Assembly: GCF_016583825.1 (NCBI RefSeq)
Contig: NZ_NRRV01000017.1
Span: forward strand, 25,301 to 89,300
Source: Thiohalocapsa halophila
Lineage (GTDB): Bacteria > Pseudomonadota > Gammaproteobacteria > Chromatiales > Chromatiaceae
Reading direction: 5' to 3'
DNA: 64,000 bases
Shown: in pieces, positions 11,041 to 19,222 of the stretch
Position numbering within the stretch: position 1 is the stretch's first letter
Layout of the letters: each line of letters begins with the position of its first letter
The notes under the pieces: generated by a model
Told to the model about the DNA's origin: nothing
What the model saw: only the letters and a program-made list of their open reading frames with translations
Databases searched by the model: none
Position numbers and translations under genes: made by a program

Positions 11041-11425
11041 GGTCTTTGGGTACGCCTATGCTGGGCTGGATCGCCGGCGGGCTGCGTGCCGGCGGGGCAG
11101 ACGGATTGCAGCGGGTCTCGACACCGGGCTCGGCACTGTGCTCGGCACCGTTCTGGGCCGGGGCATGCTCGGAGCCGCCGGCGGCAGTGTCAAGGATCTG
11201 CGCAACACAGGCGGGCGCGAGGCTGTGATTCAACATCGAAAATCATTTATGCTTCAGCGGCCTGTTTGCGCCCTCGTGACGGCGGTCGGAAATGCCGACG
11301 CGGAGGCTGTGCGCAGGCTCGCGGCTATGGCTCCCCGTTGATGCCAGTCTCGCCCCGACCAAGCAACGTTCAAGCAGACTCCGGCACGTCGATGCGCCGC
11401 TGGAGCAACCACAGGAGATATCGCC
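11041..11425. other. Intergenic region between divergent genes
   Basis: These 385 bp separate the TPR gene (minus) from the DUF4332 gene (plus), so promoters for both directions are expected here. A locally AT-rich stretch near 11228-11255 is the best place for the plus-strand promoter, but no convincing -35/-10 pair was found. No gene or repeat is seen. Confidence 0.5.
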
Positions 11426-11833
11426 ATGGCCACCCCAGTGAAGCAGCTGAAGGGCGTCACCGACGCCATGCTTGGCACCCTCGCTGAGAAGAGCATCAAG
11501 GACAATGTCGAGCTCGTGGAGGCTGCCGCCACGCCGGCGGCACGCAACGCCCTCGCTGGCGAGTGCGGCTGCGAGCCCTCGGAGCTGCTTGAGCTTGTCA
11601 ACCGTGCCGACCTCGCGCGCATCAACGGCGTCTCCGGCGTCTATTCCGACCTACTGGAGGAATCCGGCGTGGACACCGTGAAAGAGCTCGCCATGCGGCG
11701 CCCGGACAACCTGCATGCCAAGCTCATCGAAACCAATGATGCGGCGCAGCTGACCCAACGCCCGCCGACGGCCGCGCAGGTCGAGGACTGGGTAGAGCAG
11801 GCCAAGGCCCTGCCGCGCATCGTGACCTATTGA
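11426..11833 (+). CDS. DUF4332 domain protein
   Basis: This is a 135-aa soluble protein with a start well supported by AGGAG at about 11411-11415. The sequence has the helix-hairpin-helix-like pattern of DUF4332: LKGVTDAMLGTLAEKSIKD near the N-terminus and a second INGVSGVYSDLLEESGVDTV unit at about residues 69-88. Helix-hairpin-helix pairs often bind DNA non-specifically, but no function is established for this family. It appears monocistronic. Confidence 0.8.
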   Translation: MATPVKQLKGVTDAMLGTLAEKSIKDNVELVEAAATPAARNALAGECGCEPSELLELVNRADLARINGVSGVYSDLLEESGVDTVKELAMRRPDNLHAKLIETNDAAQLTQRPPTAAQVEDWVEQAKALPRIVTY

Positions 11834-11904
11834 CGTCAACTTGCGCGTGGCGGGATGGATGTGGGGACTCAAGACCGGCGCGCATCGTCCCCATTTGTTC
11901 CGCC

Positions 11905-12441
11905 ATGGCCAATGAATTTCCATCCACTCGCGACATGCCCTCGCGCCTGGGCAAGGCGATGCTCATCGCCGCCTGGGTCGTGGGCCTGGCGCTGCTGGTG
12001 CTTCTGTTCCAGAACCATCTAGAGCGTCAGCACAACCCGAACCCCGACCCGAGCATGCGCGTGGACTCCGCGGGCGTGCCCACGGTGGTCCTCCAGCGCA
12101 ACCGCAGGGGCCACTATGTGACCGGCGGCAGCATCAACGGCGCGCCCGTGACCTTCCTGCTGGACACGGGCGCCACCAAGGTAGCTCTGCCCCTGGACCT
12201 GGCCCGGGAGCTGGACCTGCCACTGCTGCCGGGCGGCATGAGCAAGACCGCCAACGGCGTGGTGCGCACCTGGCGGACCCGACTCGACAGCGTCGACGTG
12301 GCCGGGCTGACCGCCCGCGACGTGCGCGCCGTGGTGATGCCCAACATGCCCGGTGACGATGTGCTGCTCGGCATGAACTACCTGAAGCGTTTCGAGCTGA
12401 TCCAGCGCAACGATACCCTGACGCTGCGCGCGCCCGGCTGA
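11905..12441 (+). CDS. Retropepsin-like aspartic protease, membrane anchored
   Basis: This is a 178-aa TIGR02281-type clan AA aspartic protease. An N-terminal transmembrane segment (about residues 14-32, AWVVGLALLVLLF) precedes the protease domain. The single catalytic aspartate motif is FLLDTGATKVALP, and LLGMNYLKRF near the C-terminus is the conserved end of the fold. As in retropepsins, the active enzyme must be a dimer. The start is placed at ATG 11905 (MANEFPST); ATG 11935 is also possible and neither has a strong ribosome-binding site. Substrates are unknown. Confidence 0.88.
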   Translation: MANEFPSTRDMPSRLGKAMLIAAWVVGLALLVLLFQNHLERQHNPNPDPSMRVDSAGVPTVVLQRNRRGHYVTGGSINGAPVTFLLDTGATKVALPLDLARELDLPLLPGGMSKTANGVVRTWRTRLDSVDVAGLTARDVRAVVMPNMPGDDVLLGMNYLKRFELIQRNDTLTLRAPG

Positions 12442-12446
12442 GTCAC

Positions 12447-12473
12447 GGCCCCGGGCCCCGGGCCCCGGGCCCC
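12447..12473. repeat. Short GGGCCCC tandem repeat
   Basis: About four units of the heptamer GGGCCCC follow the protease stop codon directly. The unit is self-complementary apart from one base, so it can fold into several alternative hairpins. It may act as a transcription stop, but no T-tract follows. Confidence 0.5.
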
Positions 12474-12553
12474 AGGGTGGCGCTGCGCTTACCCAAGCGG
12501 CGTTGTCGGCCCAGGGCCTGGCCGTTGCGCCCGGGCTGTCAGGTGAATTCGTC

Positions 12554-13300
12554 ATGCAAGCAAGCCCGGCCTTCGTCCTCTTCGGCGGTGTCCATCTCCT
12601 TACTCTGGCGCTGATCGTCGTCTCGGCGCTGGTGCTGCCGCTGGCCGTATGCCGCTACGCGCCGGCGGCGCTGCGCCCGGTGGCCTTGGCGCTGGCGGCC
12701 CTGCTGCTCGCGCAGGAGGCCGTGGACGTCGCCTTGCAGCTCTGGCGCTCCGGCCCGTCCGTGCAGCTGTTGCCGCTGCATCTGTGCACGCTCGCGGTGT
12801 TCGTCACCGTCTGGATGCTGGCGACGGGCAATCAGCGGGCGTTCGAGCTGGCCTACTTCTGGGCCCTGGCGGGTACGACCCAGGCGCTGGCGACGCCTGA
12901 CCTCCGGCAAGGCTTTCCGGACCCGGCCTTTGTGTTCTTCTTCGCCGGCCACGGGCTGGTCATCGTCGGCGTCGCTTACGGGGCCCTGGCACTCGGGCTG
13001 CGGCCCTACCCCATGTCCATGCTGCGCGTCGGGCTCACGACGCTTGCCTTGGCGGCGGTGGTCTTCGGCGTCAATCTGTGGCTGGGGACGAACTTTCTGT
13101 ATCTCATGGCGAAGCCGGCCGGTGCGTCGCTGCTGGACTGGTTCGGCCCCTGGCCCTGGTACTGGCTGGGCCTGGTGGCGGTGGCCATGGTCTCCTTCCT
13201 GGTGCTCTATGCCCCCTATTTCATCGCGGACTGGCGCGCCGGCCGCCGGCACGGGCGGCCTCGGCTCCCGCCCGGCGGTACCCCACCGACGGGGCTTTGA
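12554..13300 (+). CDS. TIGR02206 family (YwaF-like) integral membrane protein
   Basis: This polytopic membrane protein of 248 aa has about seven predicted hydrophobic helices. The family signatures are LLPLHLCTLAVF at about residues 70-81 and a NFLYLMAKP segment near residue 180, both typical of TIGR02206/YwaF proteins, whose function is unknown. The start is set at ATG 12554 because AGGTGA lies just upstream with good spacing. The 17-residue longer version from 12503 has no such signal. Confidence 0.83.
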   Translation: MQASPAFVLFGGVHLLTLALIVVSALVLPLAVCRYAPAALRPVALALAALLLAQEAVDVALQLWRSGPSVQLLPLHLCTLAVFVTVWMLATGNQRAFELAYFWALAGTTQALATPDLRQGFPDPAFVFFFAGHGLVIVGVAYGALALGLRPYPMSMLRVGLTTLALAAVVFGVNLWLGTNFLYLMAKPAGASLLDWFGPWPWYWLGLVAVAMVSFLVLYAPYFIADWRAGRRHGRPRLPPGGTPPTGL

Positions 13301-13337
13301 GCGCTGCGAGGCTTGGCATCCGGCTGCGGCCCGGCGC

Positions 13338-14894
13338 TCAGTCGACCATCTGCACGACACCGCCGCGGCGCGCGTCGCCGGCGCCATGCAGGCCGCCGCC
13401 GGCGTCGATGCCGACGCTGTGCGCACCGCCGAAGAAGACGCTCCGGCCGCGCCAGACCTGGAGCCGCGGCCAGTGGGCGGCCAGCGCCGCGCGCGTGGTC
13501 TCGGCCACCGGCGGCTCCAGGCTCAGCGCCTCGCCCTCCAGGTGCAGCCGCGGTGCGGCCACGGCCTCGGCCAGCGGCAGATGCAGGTCGATGCGGTTCA
13601 CCAGCACCTGCAGGATGGCGCTGCGGATGCGGTTGGAGCCGCTGGAGCCCGTCACCGTCCAGCCGCCGTCGCCATGGGCCACCAGCGTCGGACACATCAT
13701 GGAGCCAACGCGGGTATTCTCCGGCCACTGGTGGAAGCCGCCGCCGCCGGCGAGGTCCGCCTCGCCCAGCATGTTGTTCATGACGATGCCCGTGCCGGGC
13801 AGTACATAGGCCGCGCCCTCGCCGTTGGAGAGGGTCAGGCTCGCGAGGTTGCCGTCGCCGTCGGCGATGCTGATCTGTGTGGTGCCGCGGCGGAAGACAT
13901 GGCGCGGCAGGCCGAGTGCCGCGAGCCGGGCCGGGAAACCGGTGCGCTGCGCCGCGCGCGCTGTGGCATCGGGCAGCCGGCCCGGGGCGAGCACGGCGCG
14001 TGCCTCCGCGGTCGCCGCCATCGCCGCCGCCAGCGCCAGGCGATGGTCGGGGTTGCCGAAGTCCATGCCGCCGAGGCTGGTCTCGCCGAGCAGCTCCAGG
14101 GTCAGCGCCAGCAGGGCGCCGCCCACCGACGGCGGCGGGTTCAGGTACAGGCGGGCATCGCGGTAGTCGAGCACCAGCGGCTCGCGCTGCGCCACCCGGT
14201 AGTCGGCGAGATCCGCCACCGTCAGATGGCCGCCGCCCGTCGCGCAGTCCGCGGCCAGTCGCTCGGACCAGGGCCCGCCGTGTAGGAGCCCGGGGCCCGC
14301 CGCCGCCAGCGCGTCCAGGGCTGCGGCGAAGTCCGGCCAGGGGATCCGCTCGCCCACGGTGGCGAGTCGGGTCGGTTCGCTCGGCGAGGCGTGCAAAGCA
14401 AAGGTGGCGGGGTCGGCCCGCAGGATGGGCTCGACGATGCGGGCGATGCCGTGCTGCACGGGATTCACTGCTACCCCGCGCTCGGCGAGCGCCCGCGCCG
14501 GCGCCAGCAGATCGGCGAGTGGCAGTCGGCAGAGGTGGCGCTGTATCGCGAATAGACCGGCGACGGCACCCGGTGTTGCCATGGCGCCGCGGCCGATGTG
14601 GAACTCCTGGGTGGCGTCGCCAAAATCGGCATGGACCGGGTAGAAATCCAGACCGGCCGCCGTGGCCCGGCAGCCGGGTGTCTGGGTGAAGAAGTCGAAC
14701 AGCTGCGGCGCCTCGCCCGCCGGTCGCGCATGCAGGAAGCCGCCGCCGCCGAGGGAGGCGAGCACCGGCTCGGCGACACAGGCCGCCACCAGCGCCGCGA
14801 CTGCGCCGTCGAAGGCGTTGCCGCCCGCCGCGAGCACGGCCGCGGCGGCGGCAGCGGTGTCCGGATGACCGGCGGCGACAATGGCGCGAGACAT
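13338..14894 (-). CDS. ggt: Gamma-glutamyltransferase family protein
   Basis: Gamma-glutamyltransferases are Ntn hydrolases that cleave gamma-glutamyl bonds such as that of glutathione. They are made as a precursor cut autocatalytically at a conserved Thr. Here the motif GTTQIS places the catalytic Thr at residue 338 (Thr338-Thr339). The substrate-binding region TGSSGSNRIRSA is clear. The N-terminus starts directly with MSRAIVAAGHPDTAAAA and shows no signal peptide, unlike E. coli Ggt, so a cytoplasmic location is likely. Length is 518 aa. Coding continues in frame upstream of 14894 only as antisense of the next gene, so the ATG at 14894 is chosen. Confidence 0.9.
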   Translation of the reverse strand: MSRAIVAAGHPDTAAAAAAVLAAGGNAFDGAVAALVAACVAEPVLASLGGGGFLHARPAGEAPQLFDFFTQTPGCRATAAGLDFYPVHADFGDATQEFHIGRGAMATPGAVAGLFAIQRHLCRLPLADLLAPARALAERGVAVNPVQHGIARIVEPILRADPATFALHASPSEPTRLATVGERIPWPDFAAALDALAAAGPGLLHGGPWSERLAADCATGGGHLTVADLADYRVAQREPLVLDYRDARLYLNPPPSVGGALLALTLELLGETSLGGMDFGNPDHRLALAAAMAATAEARAVLAPGRLPDATARAAQRTGFPARLAALGLPRHVFRRGTTQISIADGDGNLASLTLSNGEGAAYVLPGTGIVMNNMLGEADLAGGGGFHQWPENTRVGSMMCPTLVAHGDGGWTVTGSSGSNRIRSAILQVLVNRIDLHLPLAEAVAAPRLHLEGEALSLEPPVAETTRAALAAHWPRLQVWRGRSVFFGGAHSVGIDAGGGLHGAGDARRGGVVQMVD

Positions 14895-15083
14895 CGGCTG
14901 GAGCGCGGATTGGCGTGGCTGTGCTCGGCGGCGAGTGGCTATAGTGGCGGATGTTGGCTGCCGGATGCGAGTGACCCGCGCGCTTCGGCAGGATGATCTT
15001 AACCGCCCGGCAACGGCCGTGGCGTCGGCGCCGCCGCTTGCTGCCGGCAGCCGATGGCGACGCAGACGGAGACCGAGGAGCCC

Positions 15084-15725
15084 ATGGCGCAAGACCCGCA
15101 AGCGCGTATCACTGCCTTGGAGGCGGAGCTCCAGCGCGTGCGGGCGGAGGCGGACGCGGAGCGCGAGCGCTTCGAGCGGCGGCTCAAGCTCGCCCAAAGC
15201 GCACTGCCGGAGCGTCGGGACCCGCGCACCGTCACGCAGAACGTCGCCGCCCACCAAGAGATCGAAGGCCTGCGCGGGGCGCTGCGCGAGCGTGATCGGG
15301 TGGTGAAGGAGCTCACCGGGCAGGTGCGCAGCCTGGAAGACCAGTTGGAAGACGGTTACCACCAGATGGATGCCTTGCGCCGCCAGCTCGATCAACGCGA
15401 CGAGGACCTCGCCGAGGCTCGTCGTCAGGCAGCGCGCGCTGCCCCCAAGCCGGCGAGCCTGCCGCCGCGTGTGTCTCGGCAGCCAGCGCAGCCGGCGCCC
15501 GTGCCATCGCCGGCGCCCGTGCCGCCGCCTGCGGCAGCGGAGCGCGCGGATGCCTTGACTTTCGTGATCGGCGTGCTCGTGGGCGCCCTGCTCACCTGTG
15601 CCCTGGCCGTTGGCCTTTGGTGGACGGGCAGCTGGCCGGCGCCGCCCGCCGCTGCGGCCCGCGGCGAGCCGACGGGCGCGCAGGGCCTCATCGCCGCCAG
15701 CGGGAGGCAGCTTCATGGCGGCTGA
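15084..15725 (+). CDS. Coiled-coil protein with C-terminal membrane anchor
   Basis: This protein of about 213 aa is not recognised as a named family. Residues ~5-115 form a strongly heptad-patterned coiled coil (ITALEAELQRVRAEADAERE). A Pro-rich linker follows, then one transmembrane helix (FVIGVLVGALLTCALAVGLW) near the C-terminus. The start is placed at ATG 15084, after GAGGAG. An ATG at 15054 adds ten residues and cannot be excluded. Its 3' end overlaps the start of the kinase gene by 11 bp, suggesting coupling. Confidence 0.65.
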   Translation: MAQDPQARITALEAELQRVRAEADAERERFERRLKLAQSALPERRDPRTVTQNVAAHQEIEGLRGALRERDRVVKELTGQVRSLEDQLEDGYHQMDALRRQLDQRDEDLAEARRQAARAAPKPASLPPRVSRQPAQPAPVPSPAPVPPPAAAERADALTFVIGVLVGALLTCALAVGLWWTGSWPAPPAAAARGEPTGAQGLIAASGRQLHGG

Positions 15726-16809
15726 GCCCACACGCAGCGCCGCTGTCCTGGGCGTCGGCATCGCTACGCGGGACATCGTCAACCTCGTCGCCGCGTATCC
15801 GCGCGAGGACGCCGAGATTCGGGCCCTCGCCCAGCGCACCGCCCGCGGCGGCAATTGCGCCAACACATTGGACGTACTCGCGCAGCTGGGTCACCGCTGT
15901 GCCTGGGCGGGCGTGCTGGCCGGCGACGAGGGCGCCGCCTTCATCGCCGAGGATCTAGCCCGTCGCGGCATCGACCACCGCCATGCCCGGCGCATCGCGG
16001 GCGGCGCGACGCCGACCTCCTACATCACCCTCAGCCGCGATACCGGCAGCCGTACCATCGTCCACCACCGGGACCTACCGGAGCTCGGCGCCGCGGACTT
16101 CGCCCGGGTGCCGCTCGCGGGCTGGGACTGGGTGCACTTCGAGGGCCGTAACCCGGCGGAGACCGCGCAGATGCTGGCGCGCGTGCGCCGTGAGCGCCCG
16201 GATCTGCCCATTTCCGTAGAGATCGAGAAGCCGCGGGACGGCCTCGAGCAGCTGTTCCGCGGCGTGGATGTGCTGATCGTCGCCCGCGCCTATGCGGAGT
16301 CCGTCTCCGCGGCTGCGGGAGCCCGCCAGGGTGGGCTTCTCGGTGCCGATGGCGGGGTCGAGGGCGGCGGTGATGCCGTGGTCGATACTGACGGCAACAC
16401 CGACACCGACCATGGCTGCGGCCCTGGGACGGGCATCGACCCGCGCGGGTTTTTGCGCCGCATGGCAGCGGCCAGCGACGCCCGGCTCTGCCTGCTGCCC
16501 TGGGGTGCCGCCGGCGCCTACGGGCTCGCCGCCGGGTCTGATGCTTTGGTGCTCGCACCGGCGCATCCCCCGGCTGTACTGCACGACAGCCTGGCGGCCG
16601 GGGACGTGTTCAACGCCGCTGTCATCGATGGCCTGCTGGCCCTCGGCGGCGGCCGCGACGGACTCACTGCCGCCGTCGGTGATGGTGCGCTGGCCAGCCT
16701 GTTGGCCCGCGCCAACCGCCTCGCCGGGCTCAAGTGCGGCCGCGAGGGCCTGGAGGGGCTCGCCGCGGCGGCGCGGGCGGCGGGCTGGCCCGACAGGGAC
16801 GGCGCGTGA
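15715..16809 (+). CDS. PfkB family kinase, ketohexokinase-like
   Basis: This ribokinase-superfamily sugar kinase has 364 aa. A GGGAGG ribosome-binding site 7 nt upstream supports ATG 15715. The N-terminal substrate part GGNCANTLDVLAQLGH resembles vertebrate-type ketohexokinase. The C-terminal anion-hole motif is SLAAGDVFNAAVIDGL, where most members have GAGD. Expected chemistry is ATP-dependent phosphorylation of a ketohexose-like sugar; the substrate is inferred. An insert at about residues 205-245, rich in Gly and Asp (VDTDGNTDTDHG), is unusual for the family and probably forms a surface loop. Confidence 0.85.
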   Translation: MAAEPTRSAAVLGVGIATRDIVNLVAAYPREDAEIRALAQRTARGGNCANTLDVLAQLGHRCAWAGVLAGDEGAAFIAEDLARRGIDHRHARRIAGGATPTSYITLSRDTGSRTIVHHRDLPELGAADFARVPLAGWDWVHFEGRNPAETAQMLARVRRERPDLPISVEIEKPRDGLEQLFRGVDVLIVARAYAESVSAAAGARQGGLLGADGGVEGGGDAVVDTDGNTDTDHGCGPGTGIDPRGFLRRMAAASDARLCLLPWGAAGAYGLAAGSDALVLAPAHPPAVLHDSLAAGDVFNAAVIDGLLALGGGRDGLTAAVGDGALASLLARANRLAGLKCGREGLEGLAAAARAAGWPDRDGA

Positions 16810-16884
16810 GCGCGGTCATCGACCTCGGTGCCCTGGCCGCGCTGCCGGACACCGACGGGGGGTGAGGGCATGCAGCGGCGCAGG

Positions 16885-17472
16885 TCACCGCAGCGCCAGC
16901 GCGACTGTGTGGTGCGGACCCTGCTTGAGCTTGTCATAGTGGCCGAAGATGTCCTTCATGTGCCGCTTCATGAACTCCCGCAGCCCGTTCACCGTGACCA
17001 CATAGAGCCGCCCGCCGGGATTGAGCCTGGCGTGGGCGTCGTGCAGCAGGATGCTCAGCAGCTCCCGGCCCACCTGGGCCGGGATGTTGCTCGCAATGAG
17101 GTCGAAGCGCCGGGCCGGGTCGATGTCGGCGAAGCCGTTGCCGAGCTCGGCCTCGGCGTTGGGCAGGGCGTTGAGCGCGATGTTGCGGCGGGCGAAGTCC
17201 ACGGCGACGAAATCCTTGTCCACCAGCAGCGTGCGTCCCTGCGGGGCCAGCGCCGCCAGGGTGCAGCCGATGGCGCCGTAGCCGCAGCCTAGGTCGAGGC
17301 AGTCGGCGTCGGCGGCGACCTCCAGGTGGCGCAGCAGCAGCGCCGTGCCGGCGTCGATCTCGCGCGGGGAGAACAGCCCCCAGGTGGACTCGAAGCGCAG
17401 GCGCCGGCCCGCCAGCTCGGCGTCGAAGCGAATGGGCGCGCGTAGGGCGGCGAGCTCGGTCTGTGAGAGCAT
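16885..17472 (-). CDS. Class I SAM-dependent methyltransferase (RsmC-like small MTS domain)
   Basis: This is a 195-aa single-domain methyltransferase. Motif I is DLGCGYGAIG at about residues 60-69. Motif IV reads SNIPAQVG instead of the NPPF of the rRNA base methyltransferases RsmC/RlmG, so the substrate may differ. The start MLSQTELAALRAPIRFDAELA gives a compact N-terminus without the duplicated inactive domain of RsmC. It is divergent from hupK. Confidence 0.83.
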   Translation of the reverse strand: MLSQTELAALRAPIRFDAELAGRRLRFESTWGLFSPREIDAGTALLLRHLEVAADADCLDLGCGYGAIGCTLAALAPQGRTLLVDKDFVAVDFARRNIALNALPNAEAELGNGFADIDPARRFDLIASNIPAQVGRELLSILLHDAHARLNPGGRLYVVTVNGLREFMKRHMKDIFGHYDKLKQGPHHTVALALR

Positions 17473-17595
17473 GCGGCTTGAGCGGGATACGGTTGAAAGC
17501 CCGCAGTTTACATGGCCATGTCCCCGAGCCGCGTCATCTACACTCGGGGCTCAGGGTCATGCCCCCACGCACACCAAGCAGCGAATCCTTATTCC

Positions 17596-18900
17596 GTGTC
17601 CGACCTCGCCGGCCAGCTCCATATCCGTCTGCACACCGACGCCGCACCCGCCGTGCGCATCACCTCCAGCCGGCCGCTGACGGCCGCGCGGGTGCTCGCC
17701 GGCAAGCCCGTGGCGACCGTGGCCGGGCAACTGCCGCTGCTGTTCAGTGTCTGCGGCACAGCCCAGGCCGTGGCCTGTGCGCGGGCTTGCGAGGCGGCGC
17801 TGGGGCTGGCGCCGGCGCCCTCGGCGCGCGAAGCCCGCACCCTGCTGTTGCGCGCGGAGACCGCCAAAGAGCACCTGTGGCGGCTGCTGCTGGACTGGCC
17901 CAAGGCGCTGGCGCGGCTGGACGCAGCACAGGGGGCGGTGCATTTGGCCGCGCAGTCCGCGGAGCGCGAGGCGGCCATGGCCGCGGCCATGCGCGCCTTC
18001 CTGCAGCTGCGCGCCGTGCTCGGCACCGGCGGTGATCCCTTTCTGCCGGGCGCCGGCAGCATCCGGCCGGCAGCGGACGGCGTGGATGCCGCCCGCGCCG
18101 TCCTCGCGGCTACCGCCACCGAGCAGGTTTTCGGCGCCGATGCGGGCCAATGGCTGGCGACCACGCCCACGGCCGCGGACCTGCACCACTGGGCGGCGGA
18201 CACTGCCACCCCGGCGGCGGCGCTGGTGCGGGCGGTGACCGGCGCCGGGCTCGCCGATTTCGGGCGCTGCGATGTCGATCCACTGCCCGCCGCGGCGGAG
18301 GCCAGCGGGCTGCTGCACCAGTTGGCGCCCCTCCTGGCGGATGCCGACGCCGATGCCTTCGTCGCCGCTCCGCGCCTGGACGGCCAAGCGCGCGAGACCA
18401 CGCCCCTAGCTCGCGAGCTCGCGCGCGGGGGGCTGGTGGCGGCGCTCGTCGCCGACCACGGCAACGGGCTGTTGCCCCGGCTCGCGGCACTGCTGGCGGA
18501 GCTGGCGCGGGATACGGCGCGGCTCGGGGCGCGCGTGCAAGACGCCACCGACGAGCCGGAGGACGCCGCCATCGCGGTCGCGGCGGAGCCCGGCACCGAC
18601 CTTGGCCCCTGCGTCGGCGTGGGCGCGGCACCTGCCGCCCGCGGTCTCCTGGTGCACAGAGTTGTCGTCAGCCCGGCCGCAACCCCGGACAGCGCGCAAG
18701 TCCGCGACTACCGCATCCTGGCGCCGACCGAATGGAACTTTCACCCCGAGGGCGTGGTCGCCCGCGGACTCGCCGACATCGCGGCCGCCGGCGCCGGCCA
18801 GCGGGCGGCGACGTCGGCATCGGGACACCTGGAGGCCTTGGCGCGGCTGCATGTGACCGCCGTGGATCCCTGTGTCGACTATCGCTTATCGGTATCCTGA
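17596..18900 (+). CDS. hupK: HupK, [NiFe]-hydrogenase large-subunit-like maturation protein
   Basis: HupK resembles the hydrogenase large subunit but is an accessory protein, proposed in rhizobia to act as a scaffold during cofactor assembly. In real large subunits four Cys bind the Ni-Fe centre. Here each pair is reduced to one: Cys53 in SVCGTAQAVA (instead of CGxCxxxH) and Cys426 in DPCVDYRL (instead of DPCxxCxxH). The segment YRILAPTEWNFHPEGVVARG is characteristic. The GTG at 17596 gives a family-like N-terminus of VSDLAGQLHIRL; an upstream ATG at 17512 would add 28 residues that lack similarity. hypC follows after 52 bp, so the four genes form one operon. Confidence 0.87.
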   Translation: MSDLAGQLHIRLHTDAAPAVRITSSRPLTAARVLAGKPVATVAGQLPLLFSVCGTAQAVACARACEAALGLAPAPSAREARTLLLRAETAKEHLWRLLLDWPKALARLDAAQGAVHLAAQSAEREAAMAAAMRAFLQLRAVLGTGGDPFLPGAGSIRPAADGVDAARAVLAATATEQVFGADAGQWLATTPTAADLHHWAADTATPAAALVRAVTGAGLADFGRCDVDPLPAAAEASGLLHQLAPLLADADADAFVAAPRLDGQARETTPLARELARGGLVAALVADHGNGLLPRLAALLAELARDTARLGARVQDATDEPEDAAIAVAAEPGTDLGPCVGVGAAPAARGLLVHRVVVSPAATPDSAQVRDYRILAPTEWNFHPEGVVARGLADIAAAGAGQRAATSASGHLEALARLHVTAVDPCVDYRLSVS

Positions 18901-18952
18901 CGGCGACGCGCCGCCGCTTGACCACAGAACACTATCGAGACTGGAGGAGCCC

Positions 18953-19222
18953 ATGTGCCTCGCCATACCCGCCCAGATCCTTGAGCTGGATGAGGGCACC
19001 GATCAGGCCGTCGTCTCCCTGGGCGGCGTCAAAAAGCCTATTTCCCTGGCGCTGGTGGATGATGCCGCCGTCGGCGACTATGTCCTGGTGCACGTGGGCT
19101 ATGCGCTGAACAAGGTGAGCCCCGAGGAGGCCGCGCGCACCCTGGCGCTGATCCAGGCCGCCGGCGAGCTGGACCCGGCCGAATTCGACAGTGACTTCAC
19201 CACCGGGGAGGTGCCGCGATGA
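18953..19222 (+). CDS. hypC: Hydrogenase maturation chaperone HypC
   Basis: HypC is a small chaperone (89 aa) that carries the Fe(CN)2CO unit with HypD and delivers it to the hydrogenase large-subunit precursor. The N-terminus MCLAIPAQILEL has the essential Cys2. GGAGG lies 5 nt upstream of ATG 18953, which fixes the start. The stop overlaps the hypD start in ATGA, indicating translational coupling. Confidence 0.97.
   Translation: MCLAIPAQILELDEGTDQAVVSLGGVKKPISLALVDDAAVGDYVLVHVGYALNKVSPEEAARTLALIQAAGELDPAEFDSDFTTGEVPR

Noticed and set aside
16806..16865. A 19-codon frame starting with GTG after the kinase gene
   Set aside because: It overlaps the kinase stop in coupling style but is too short and unlike any family to support as a gene; it could be a decayed gene start.
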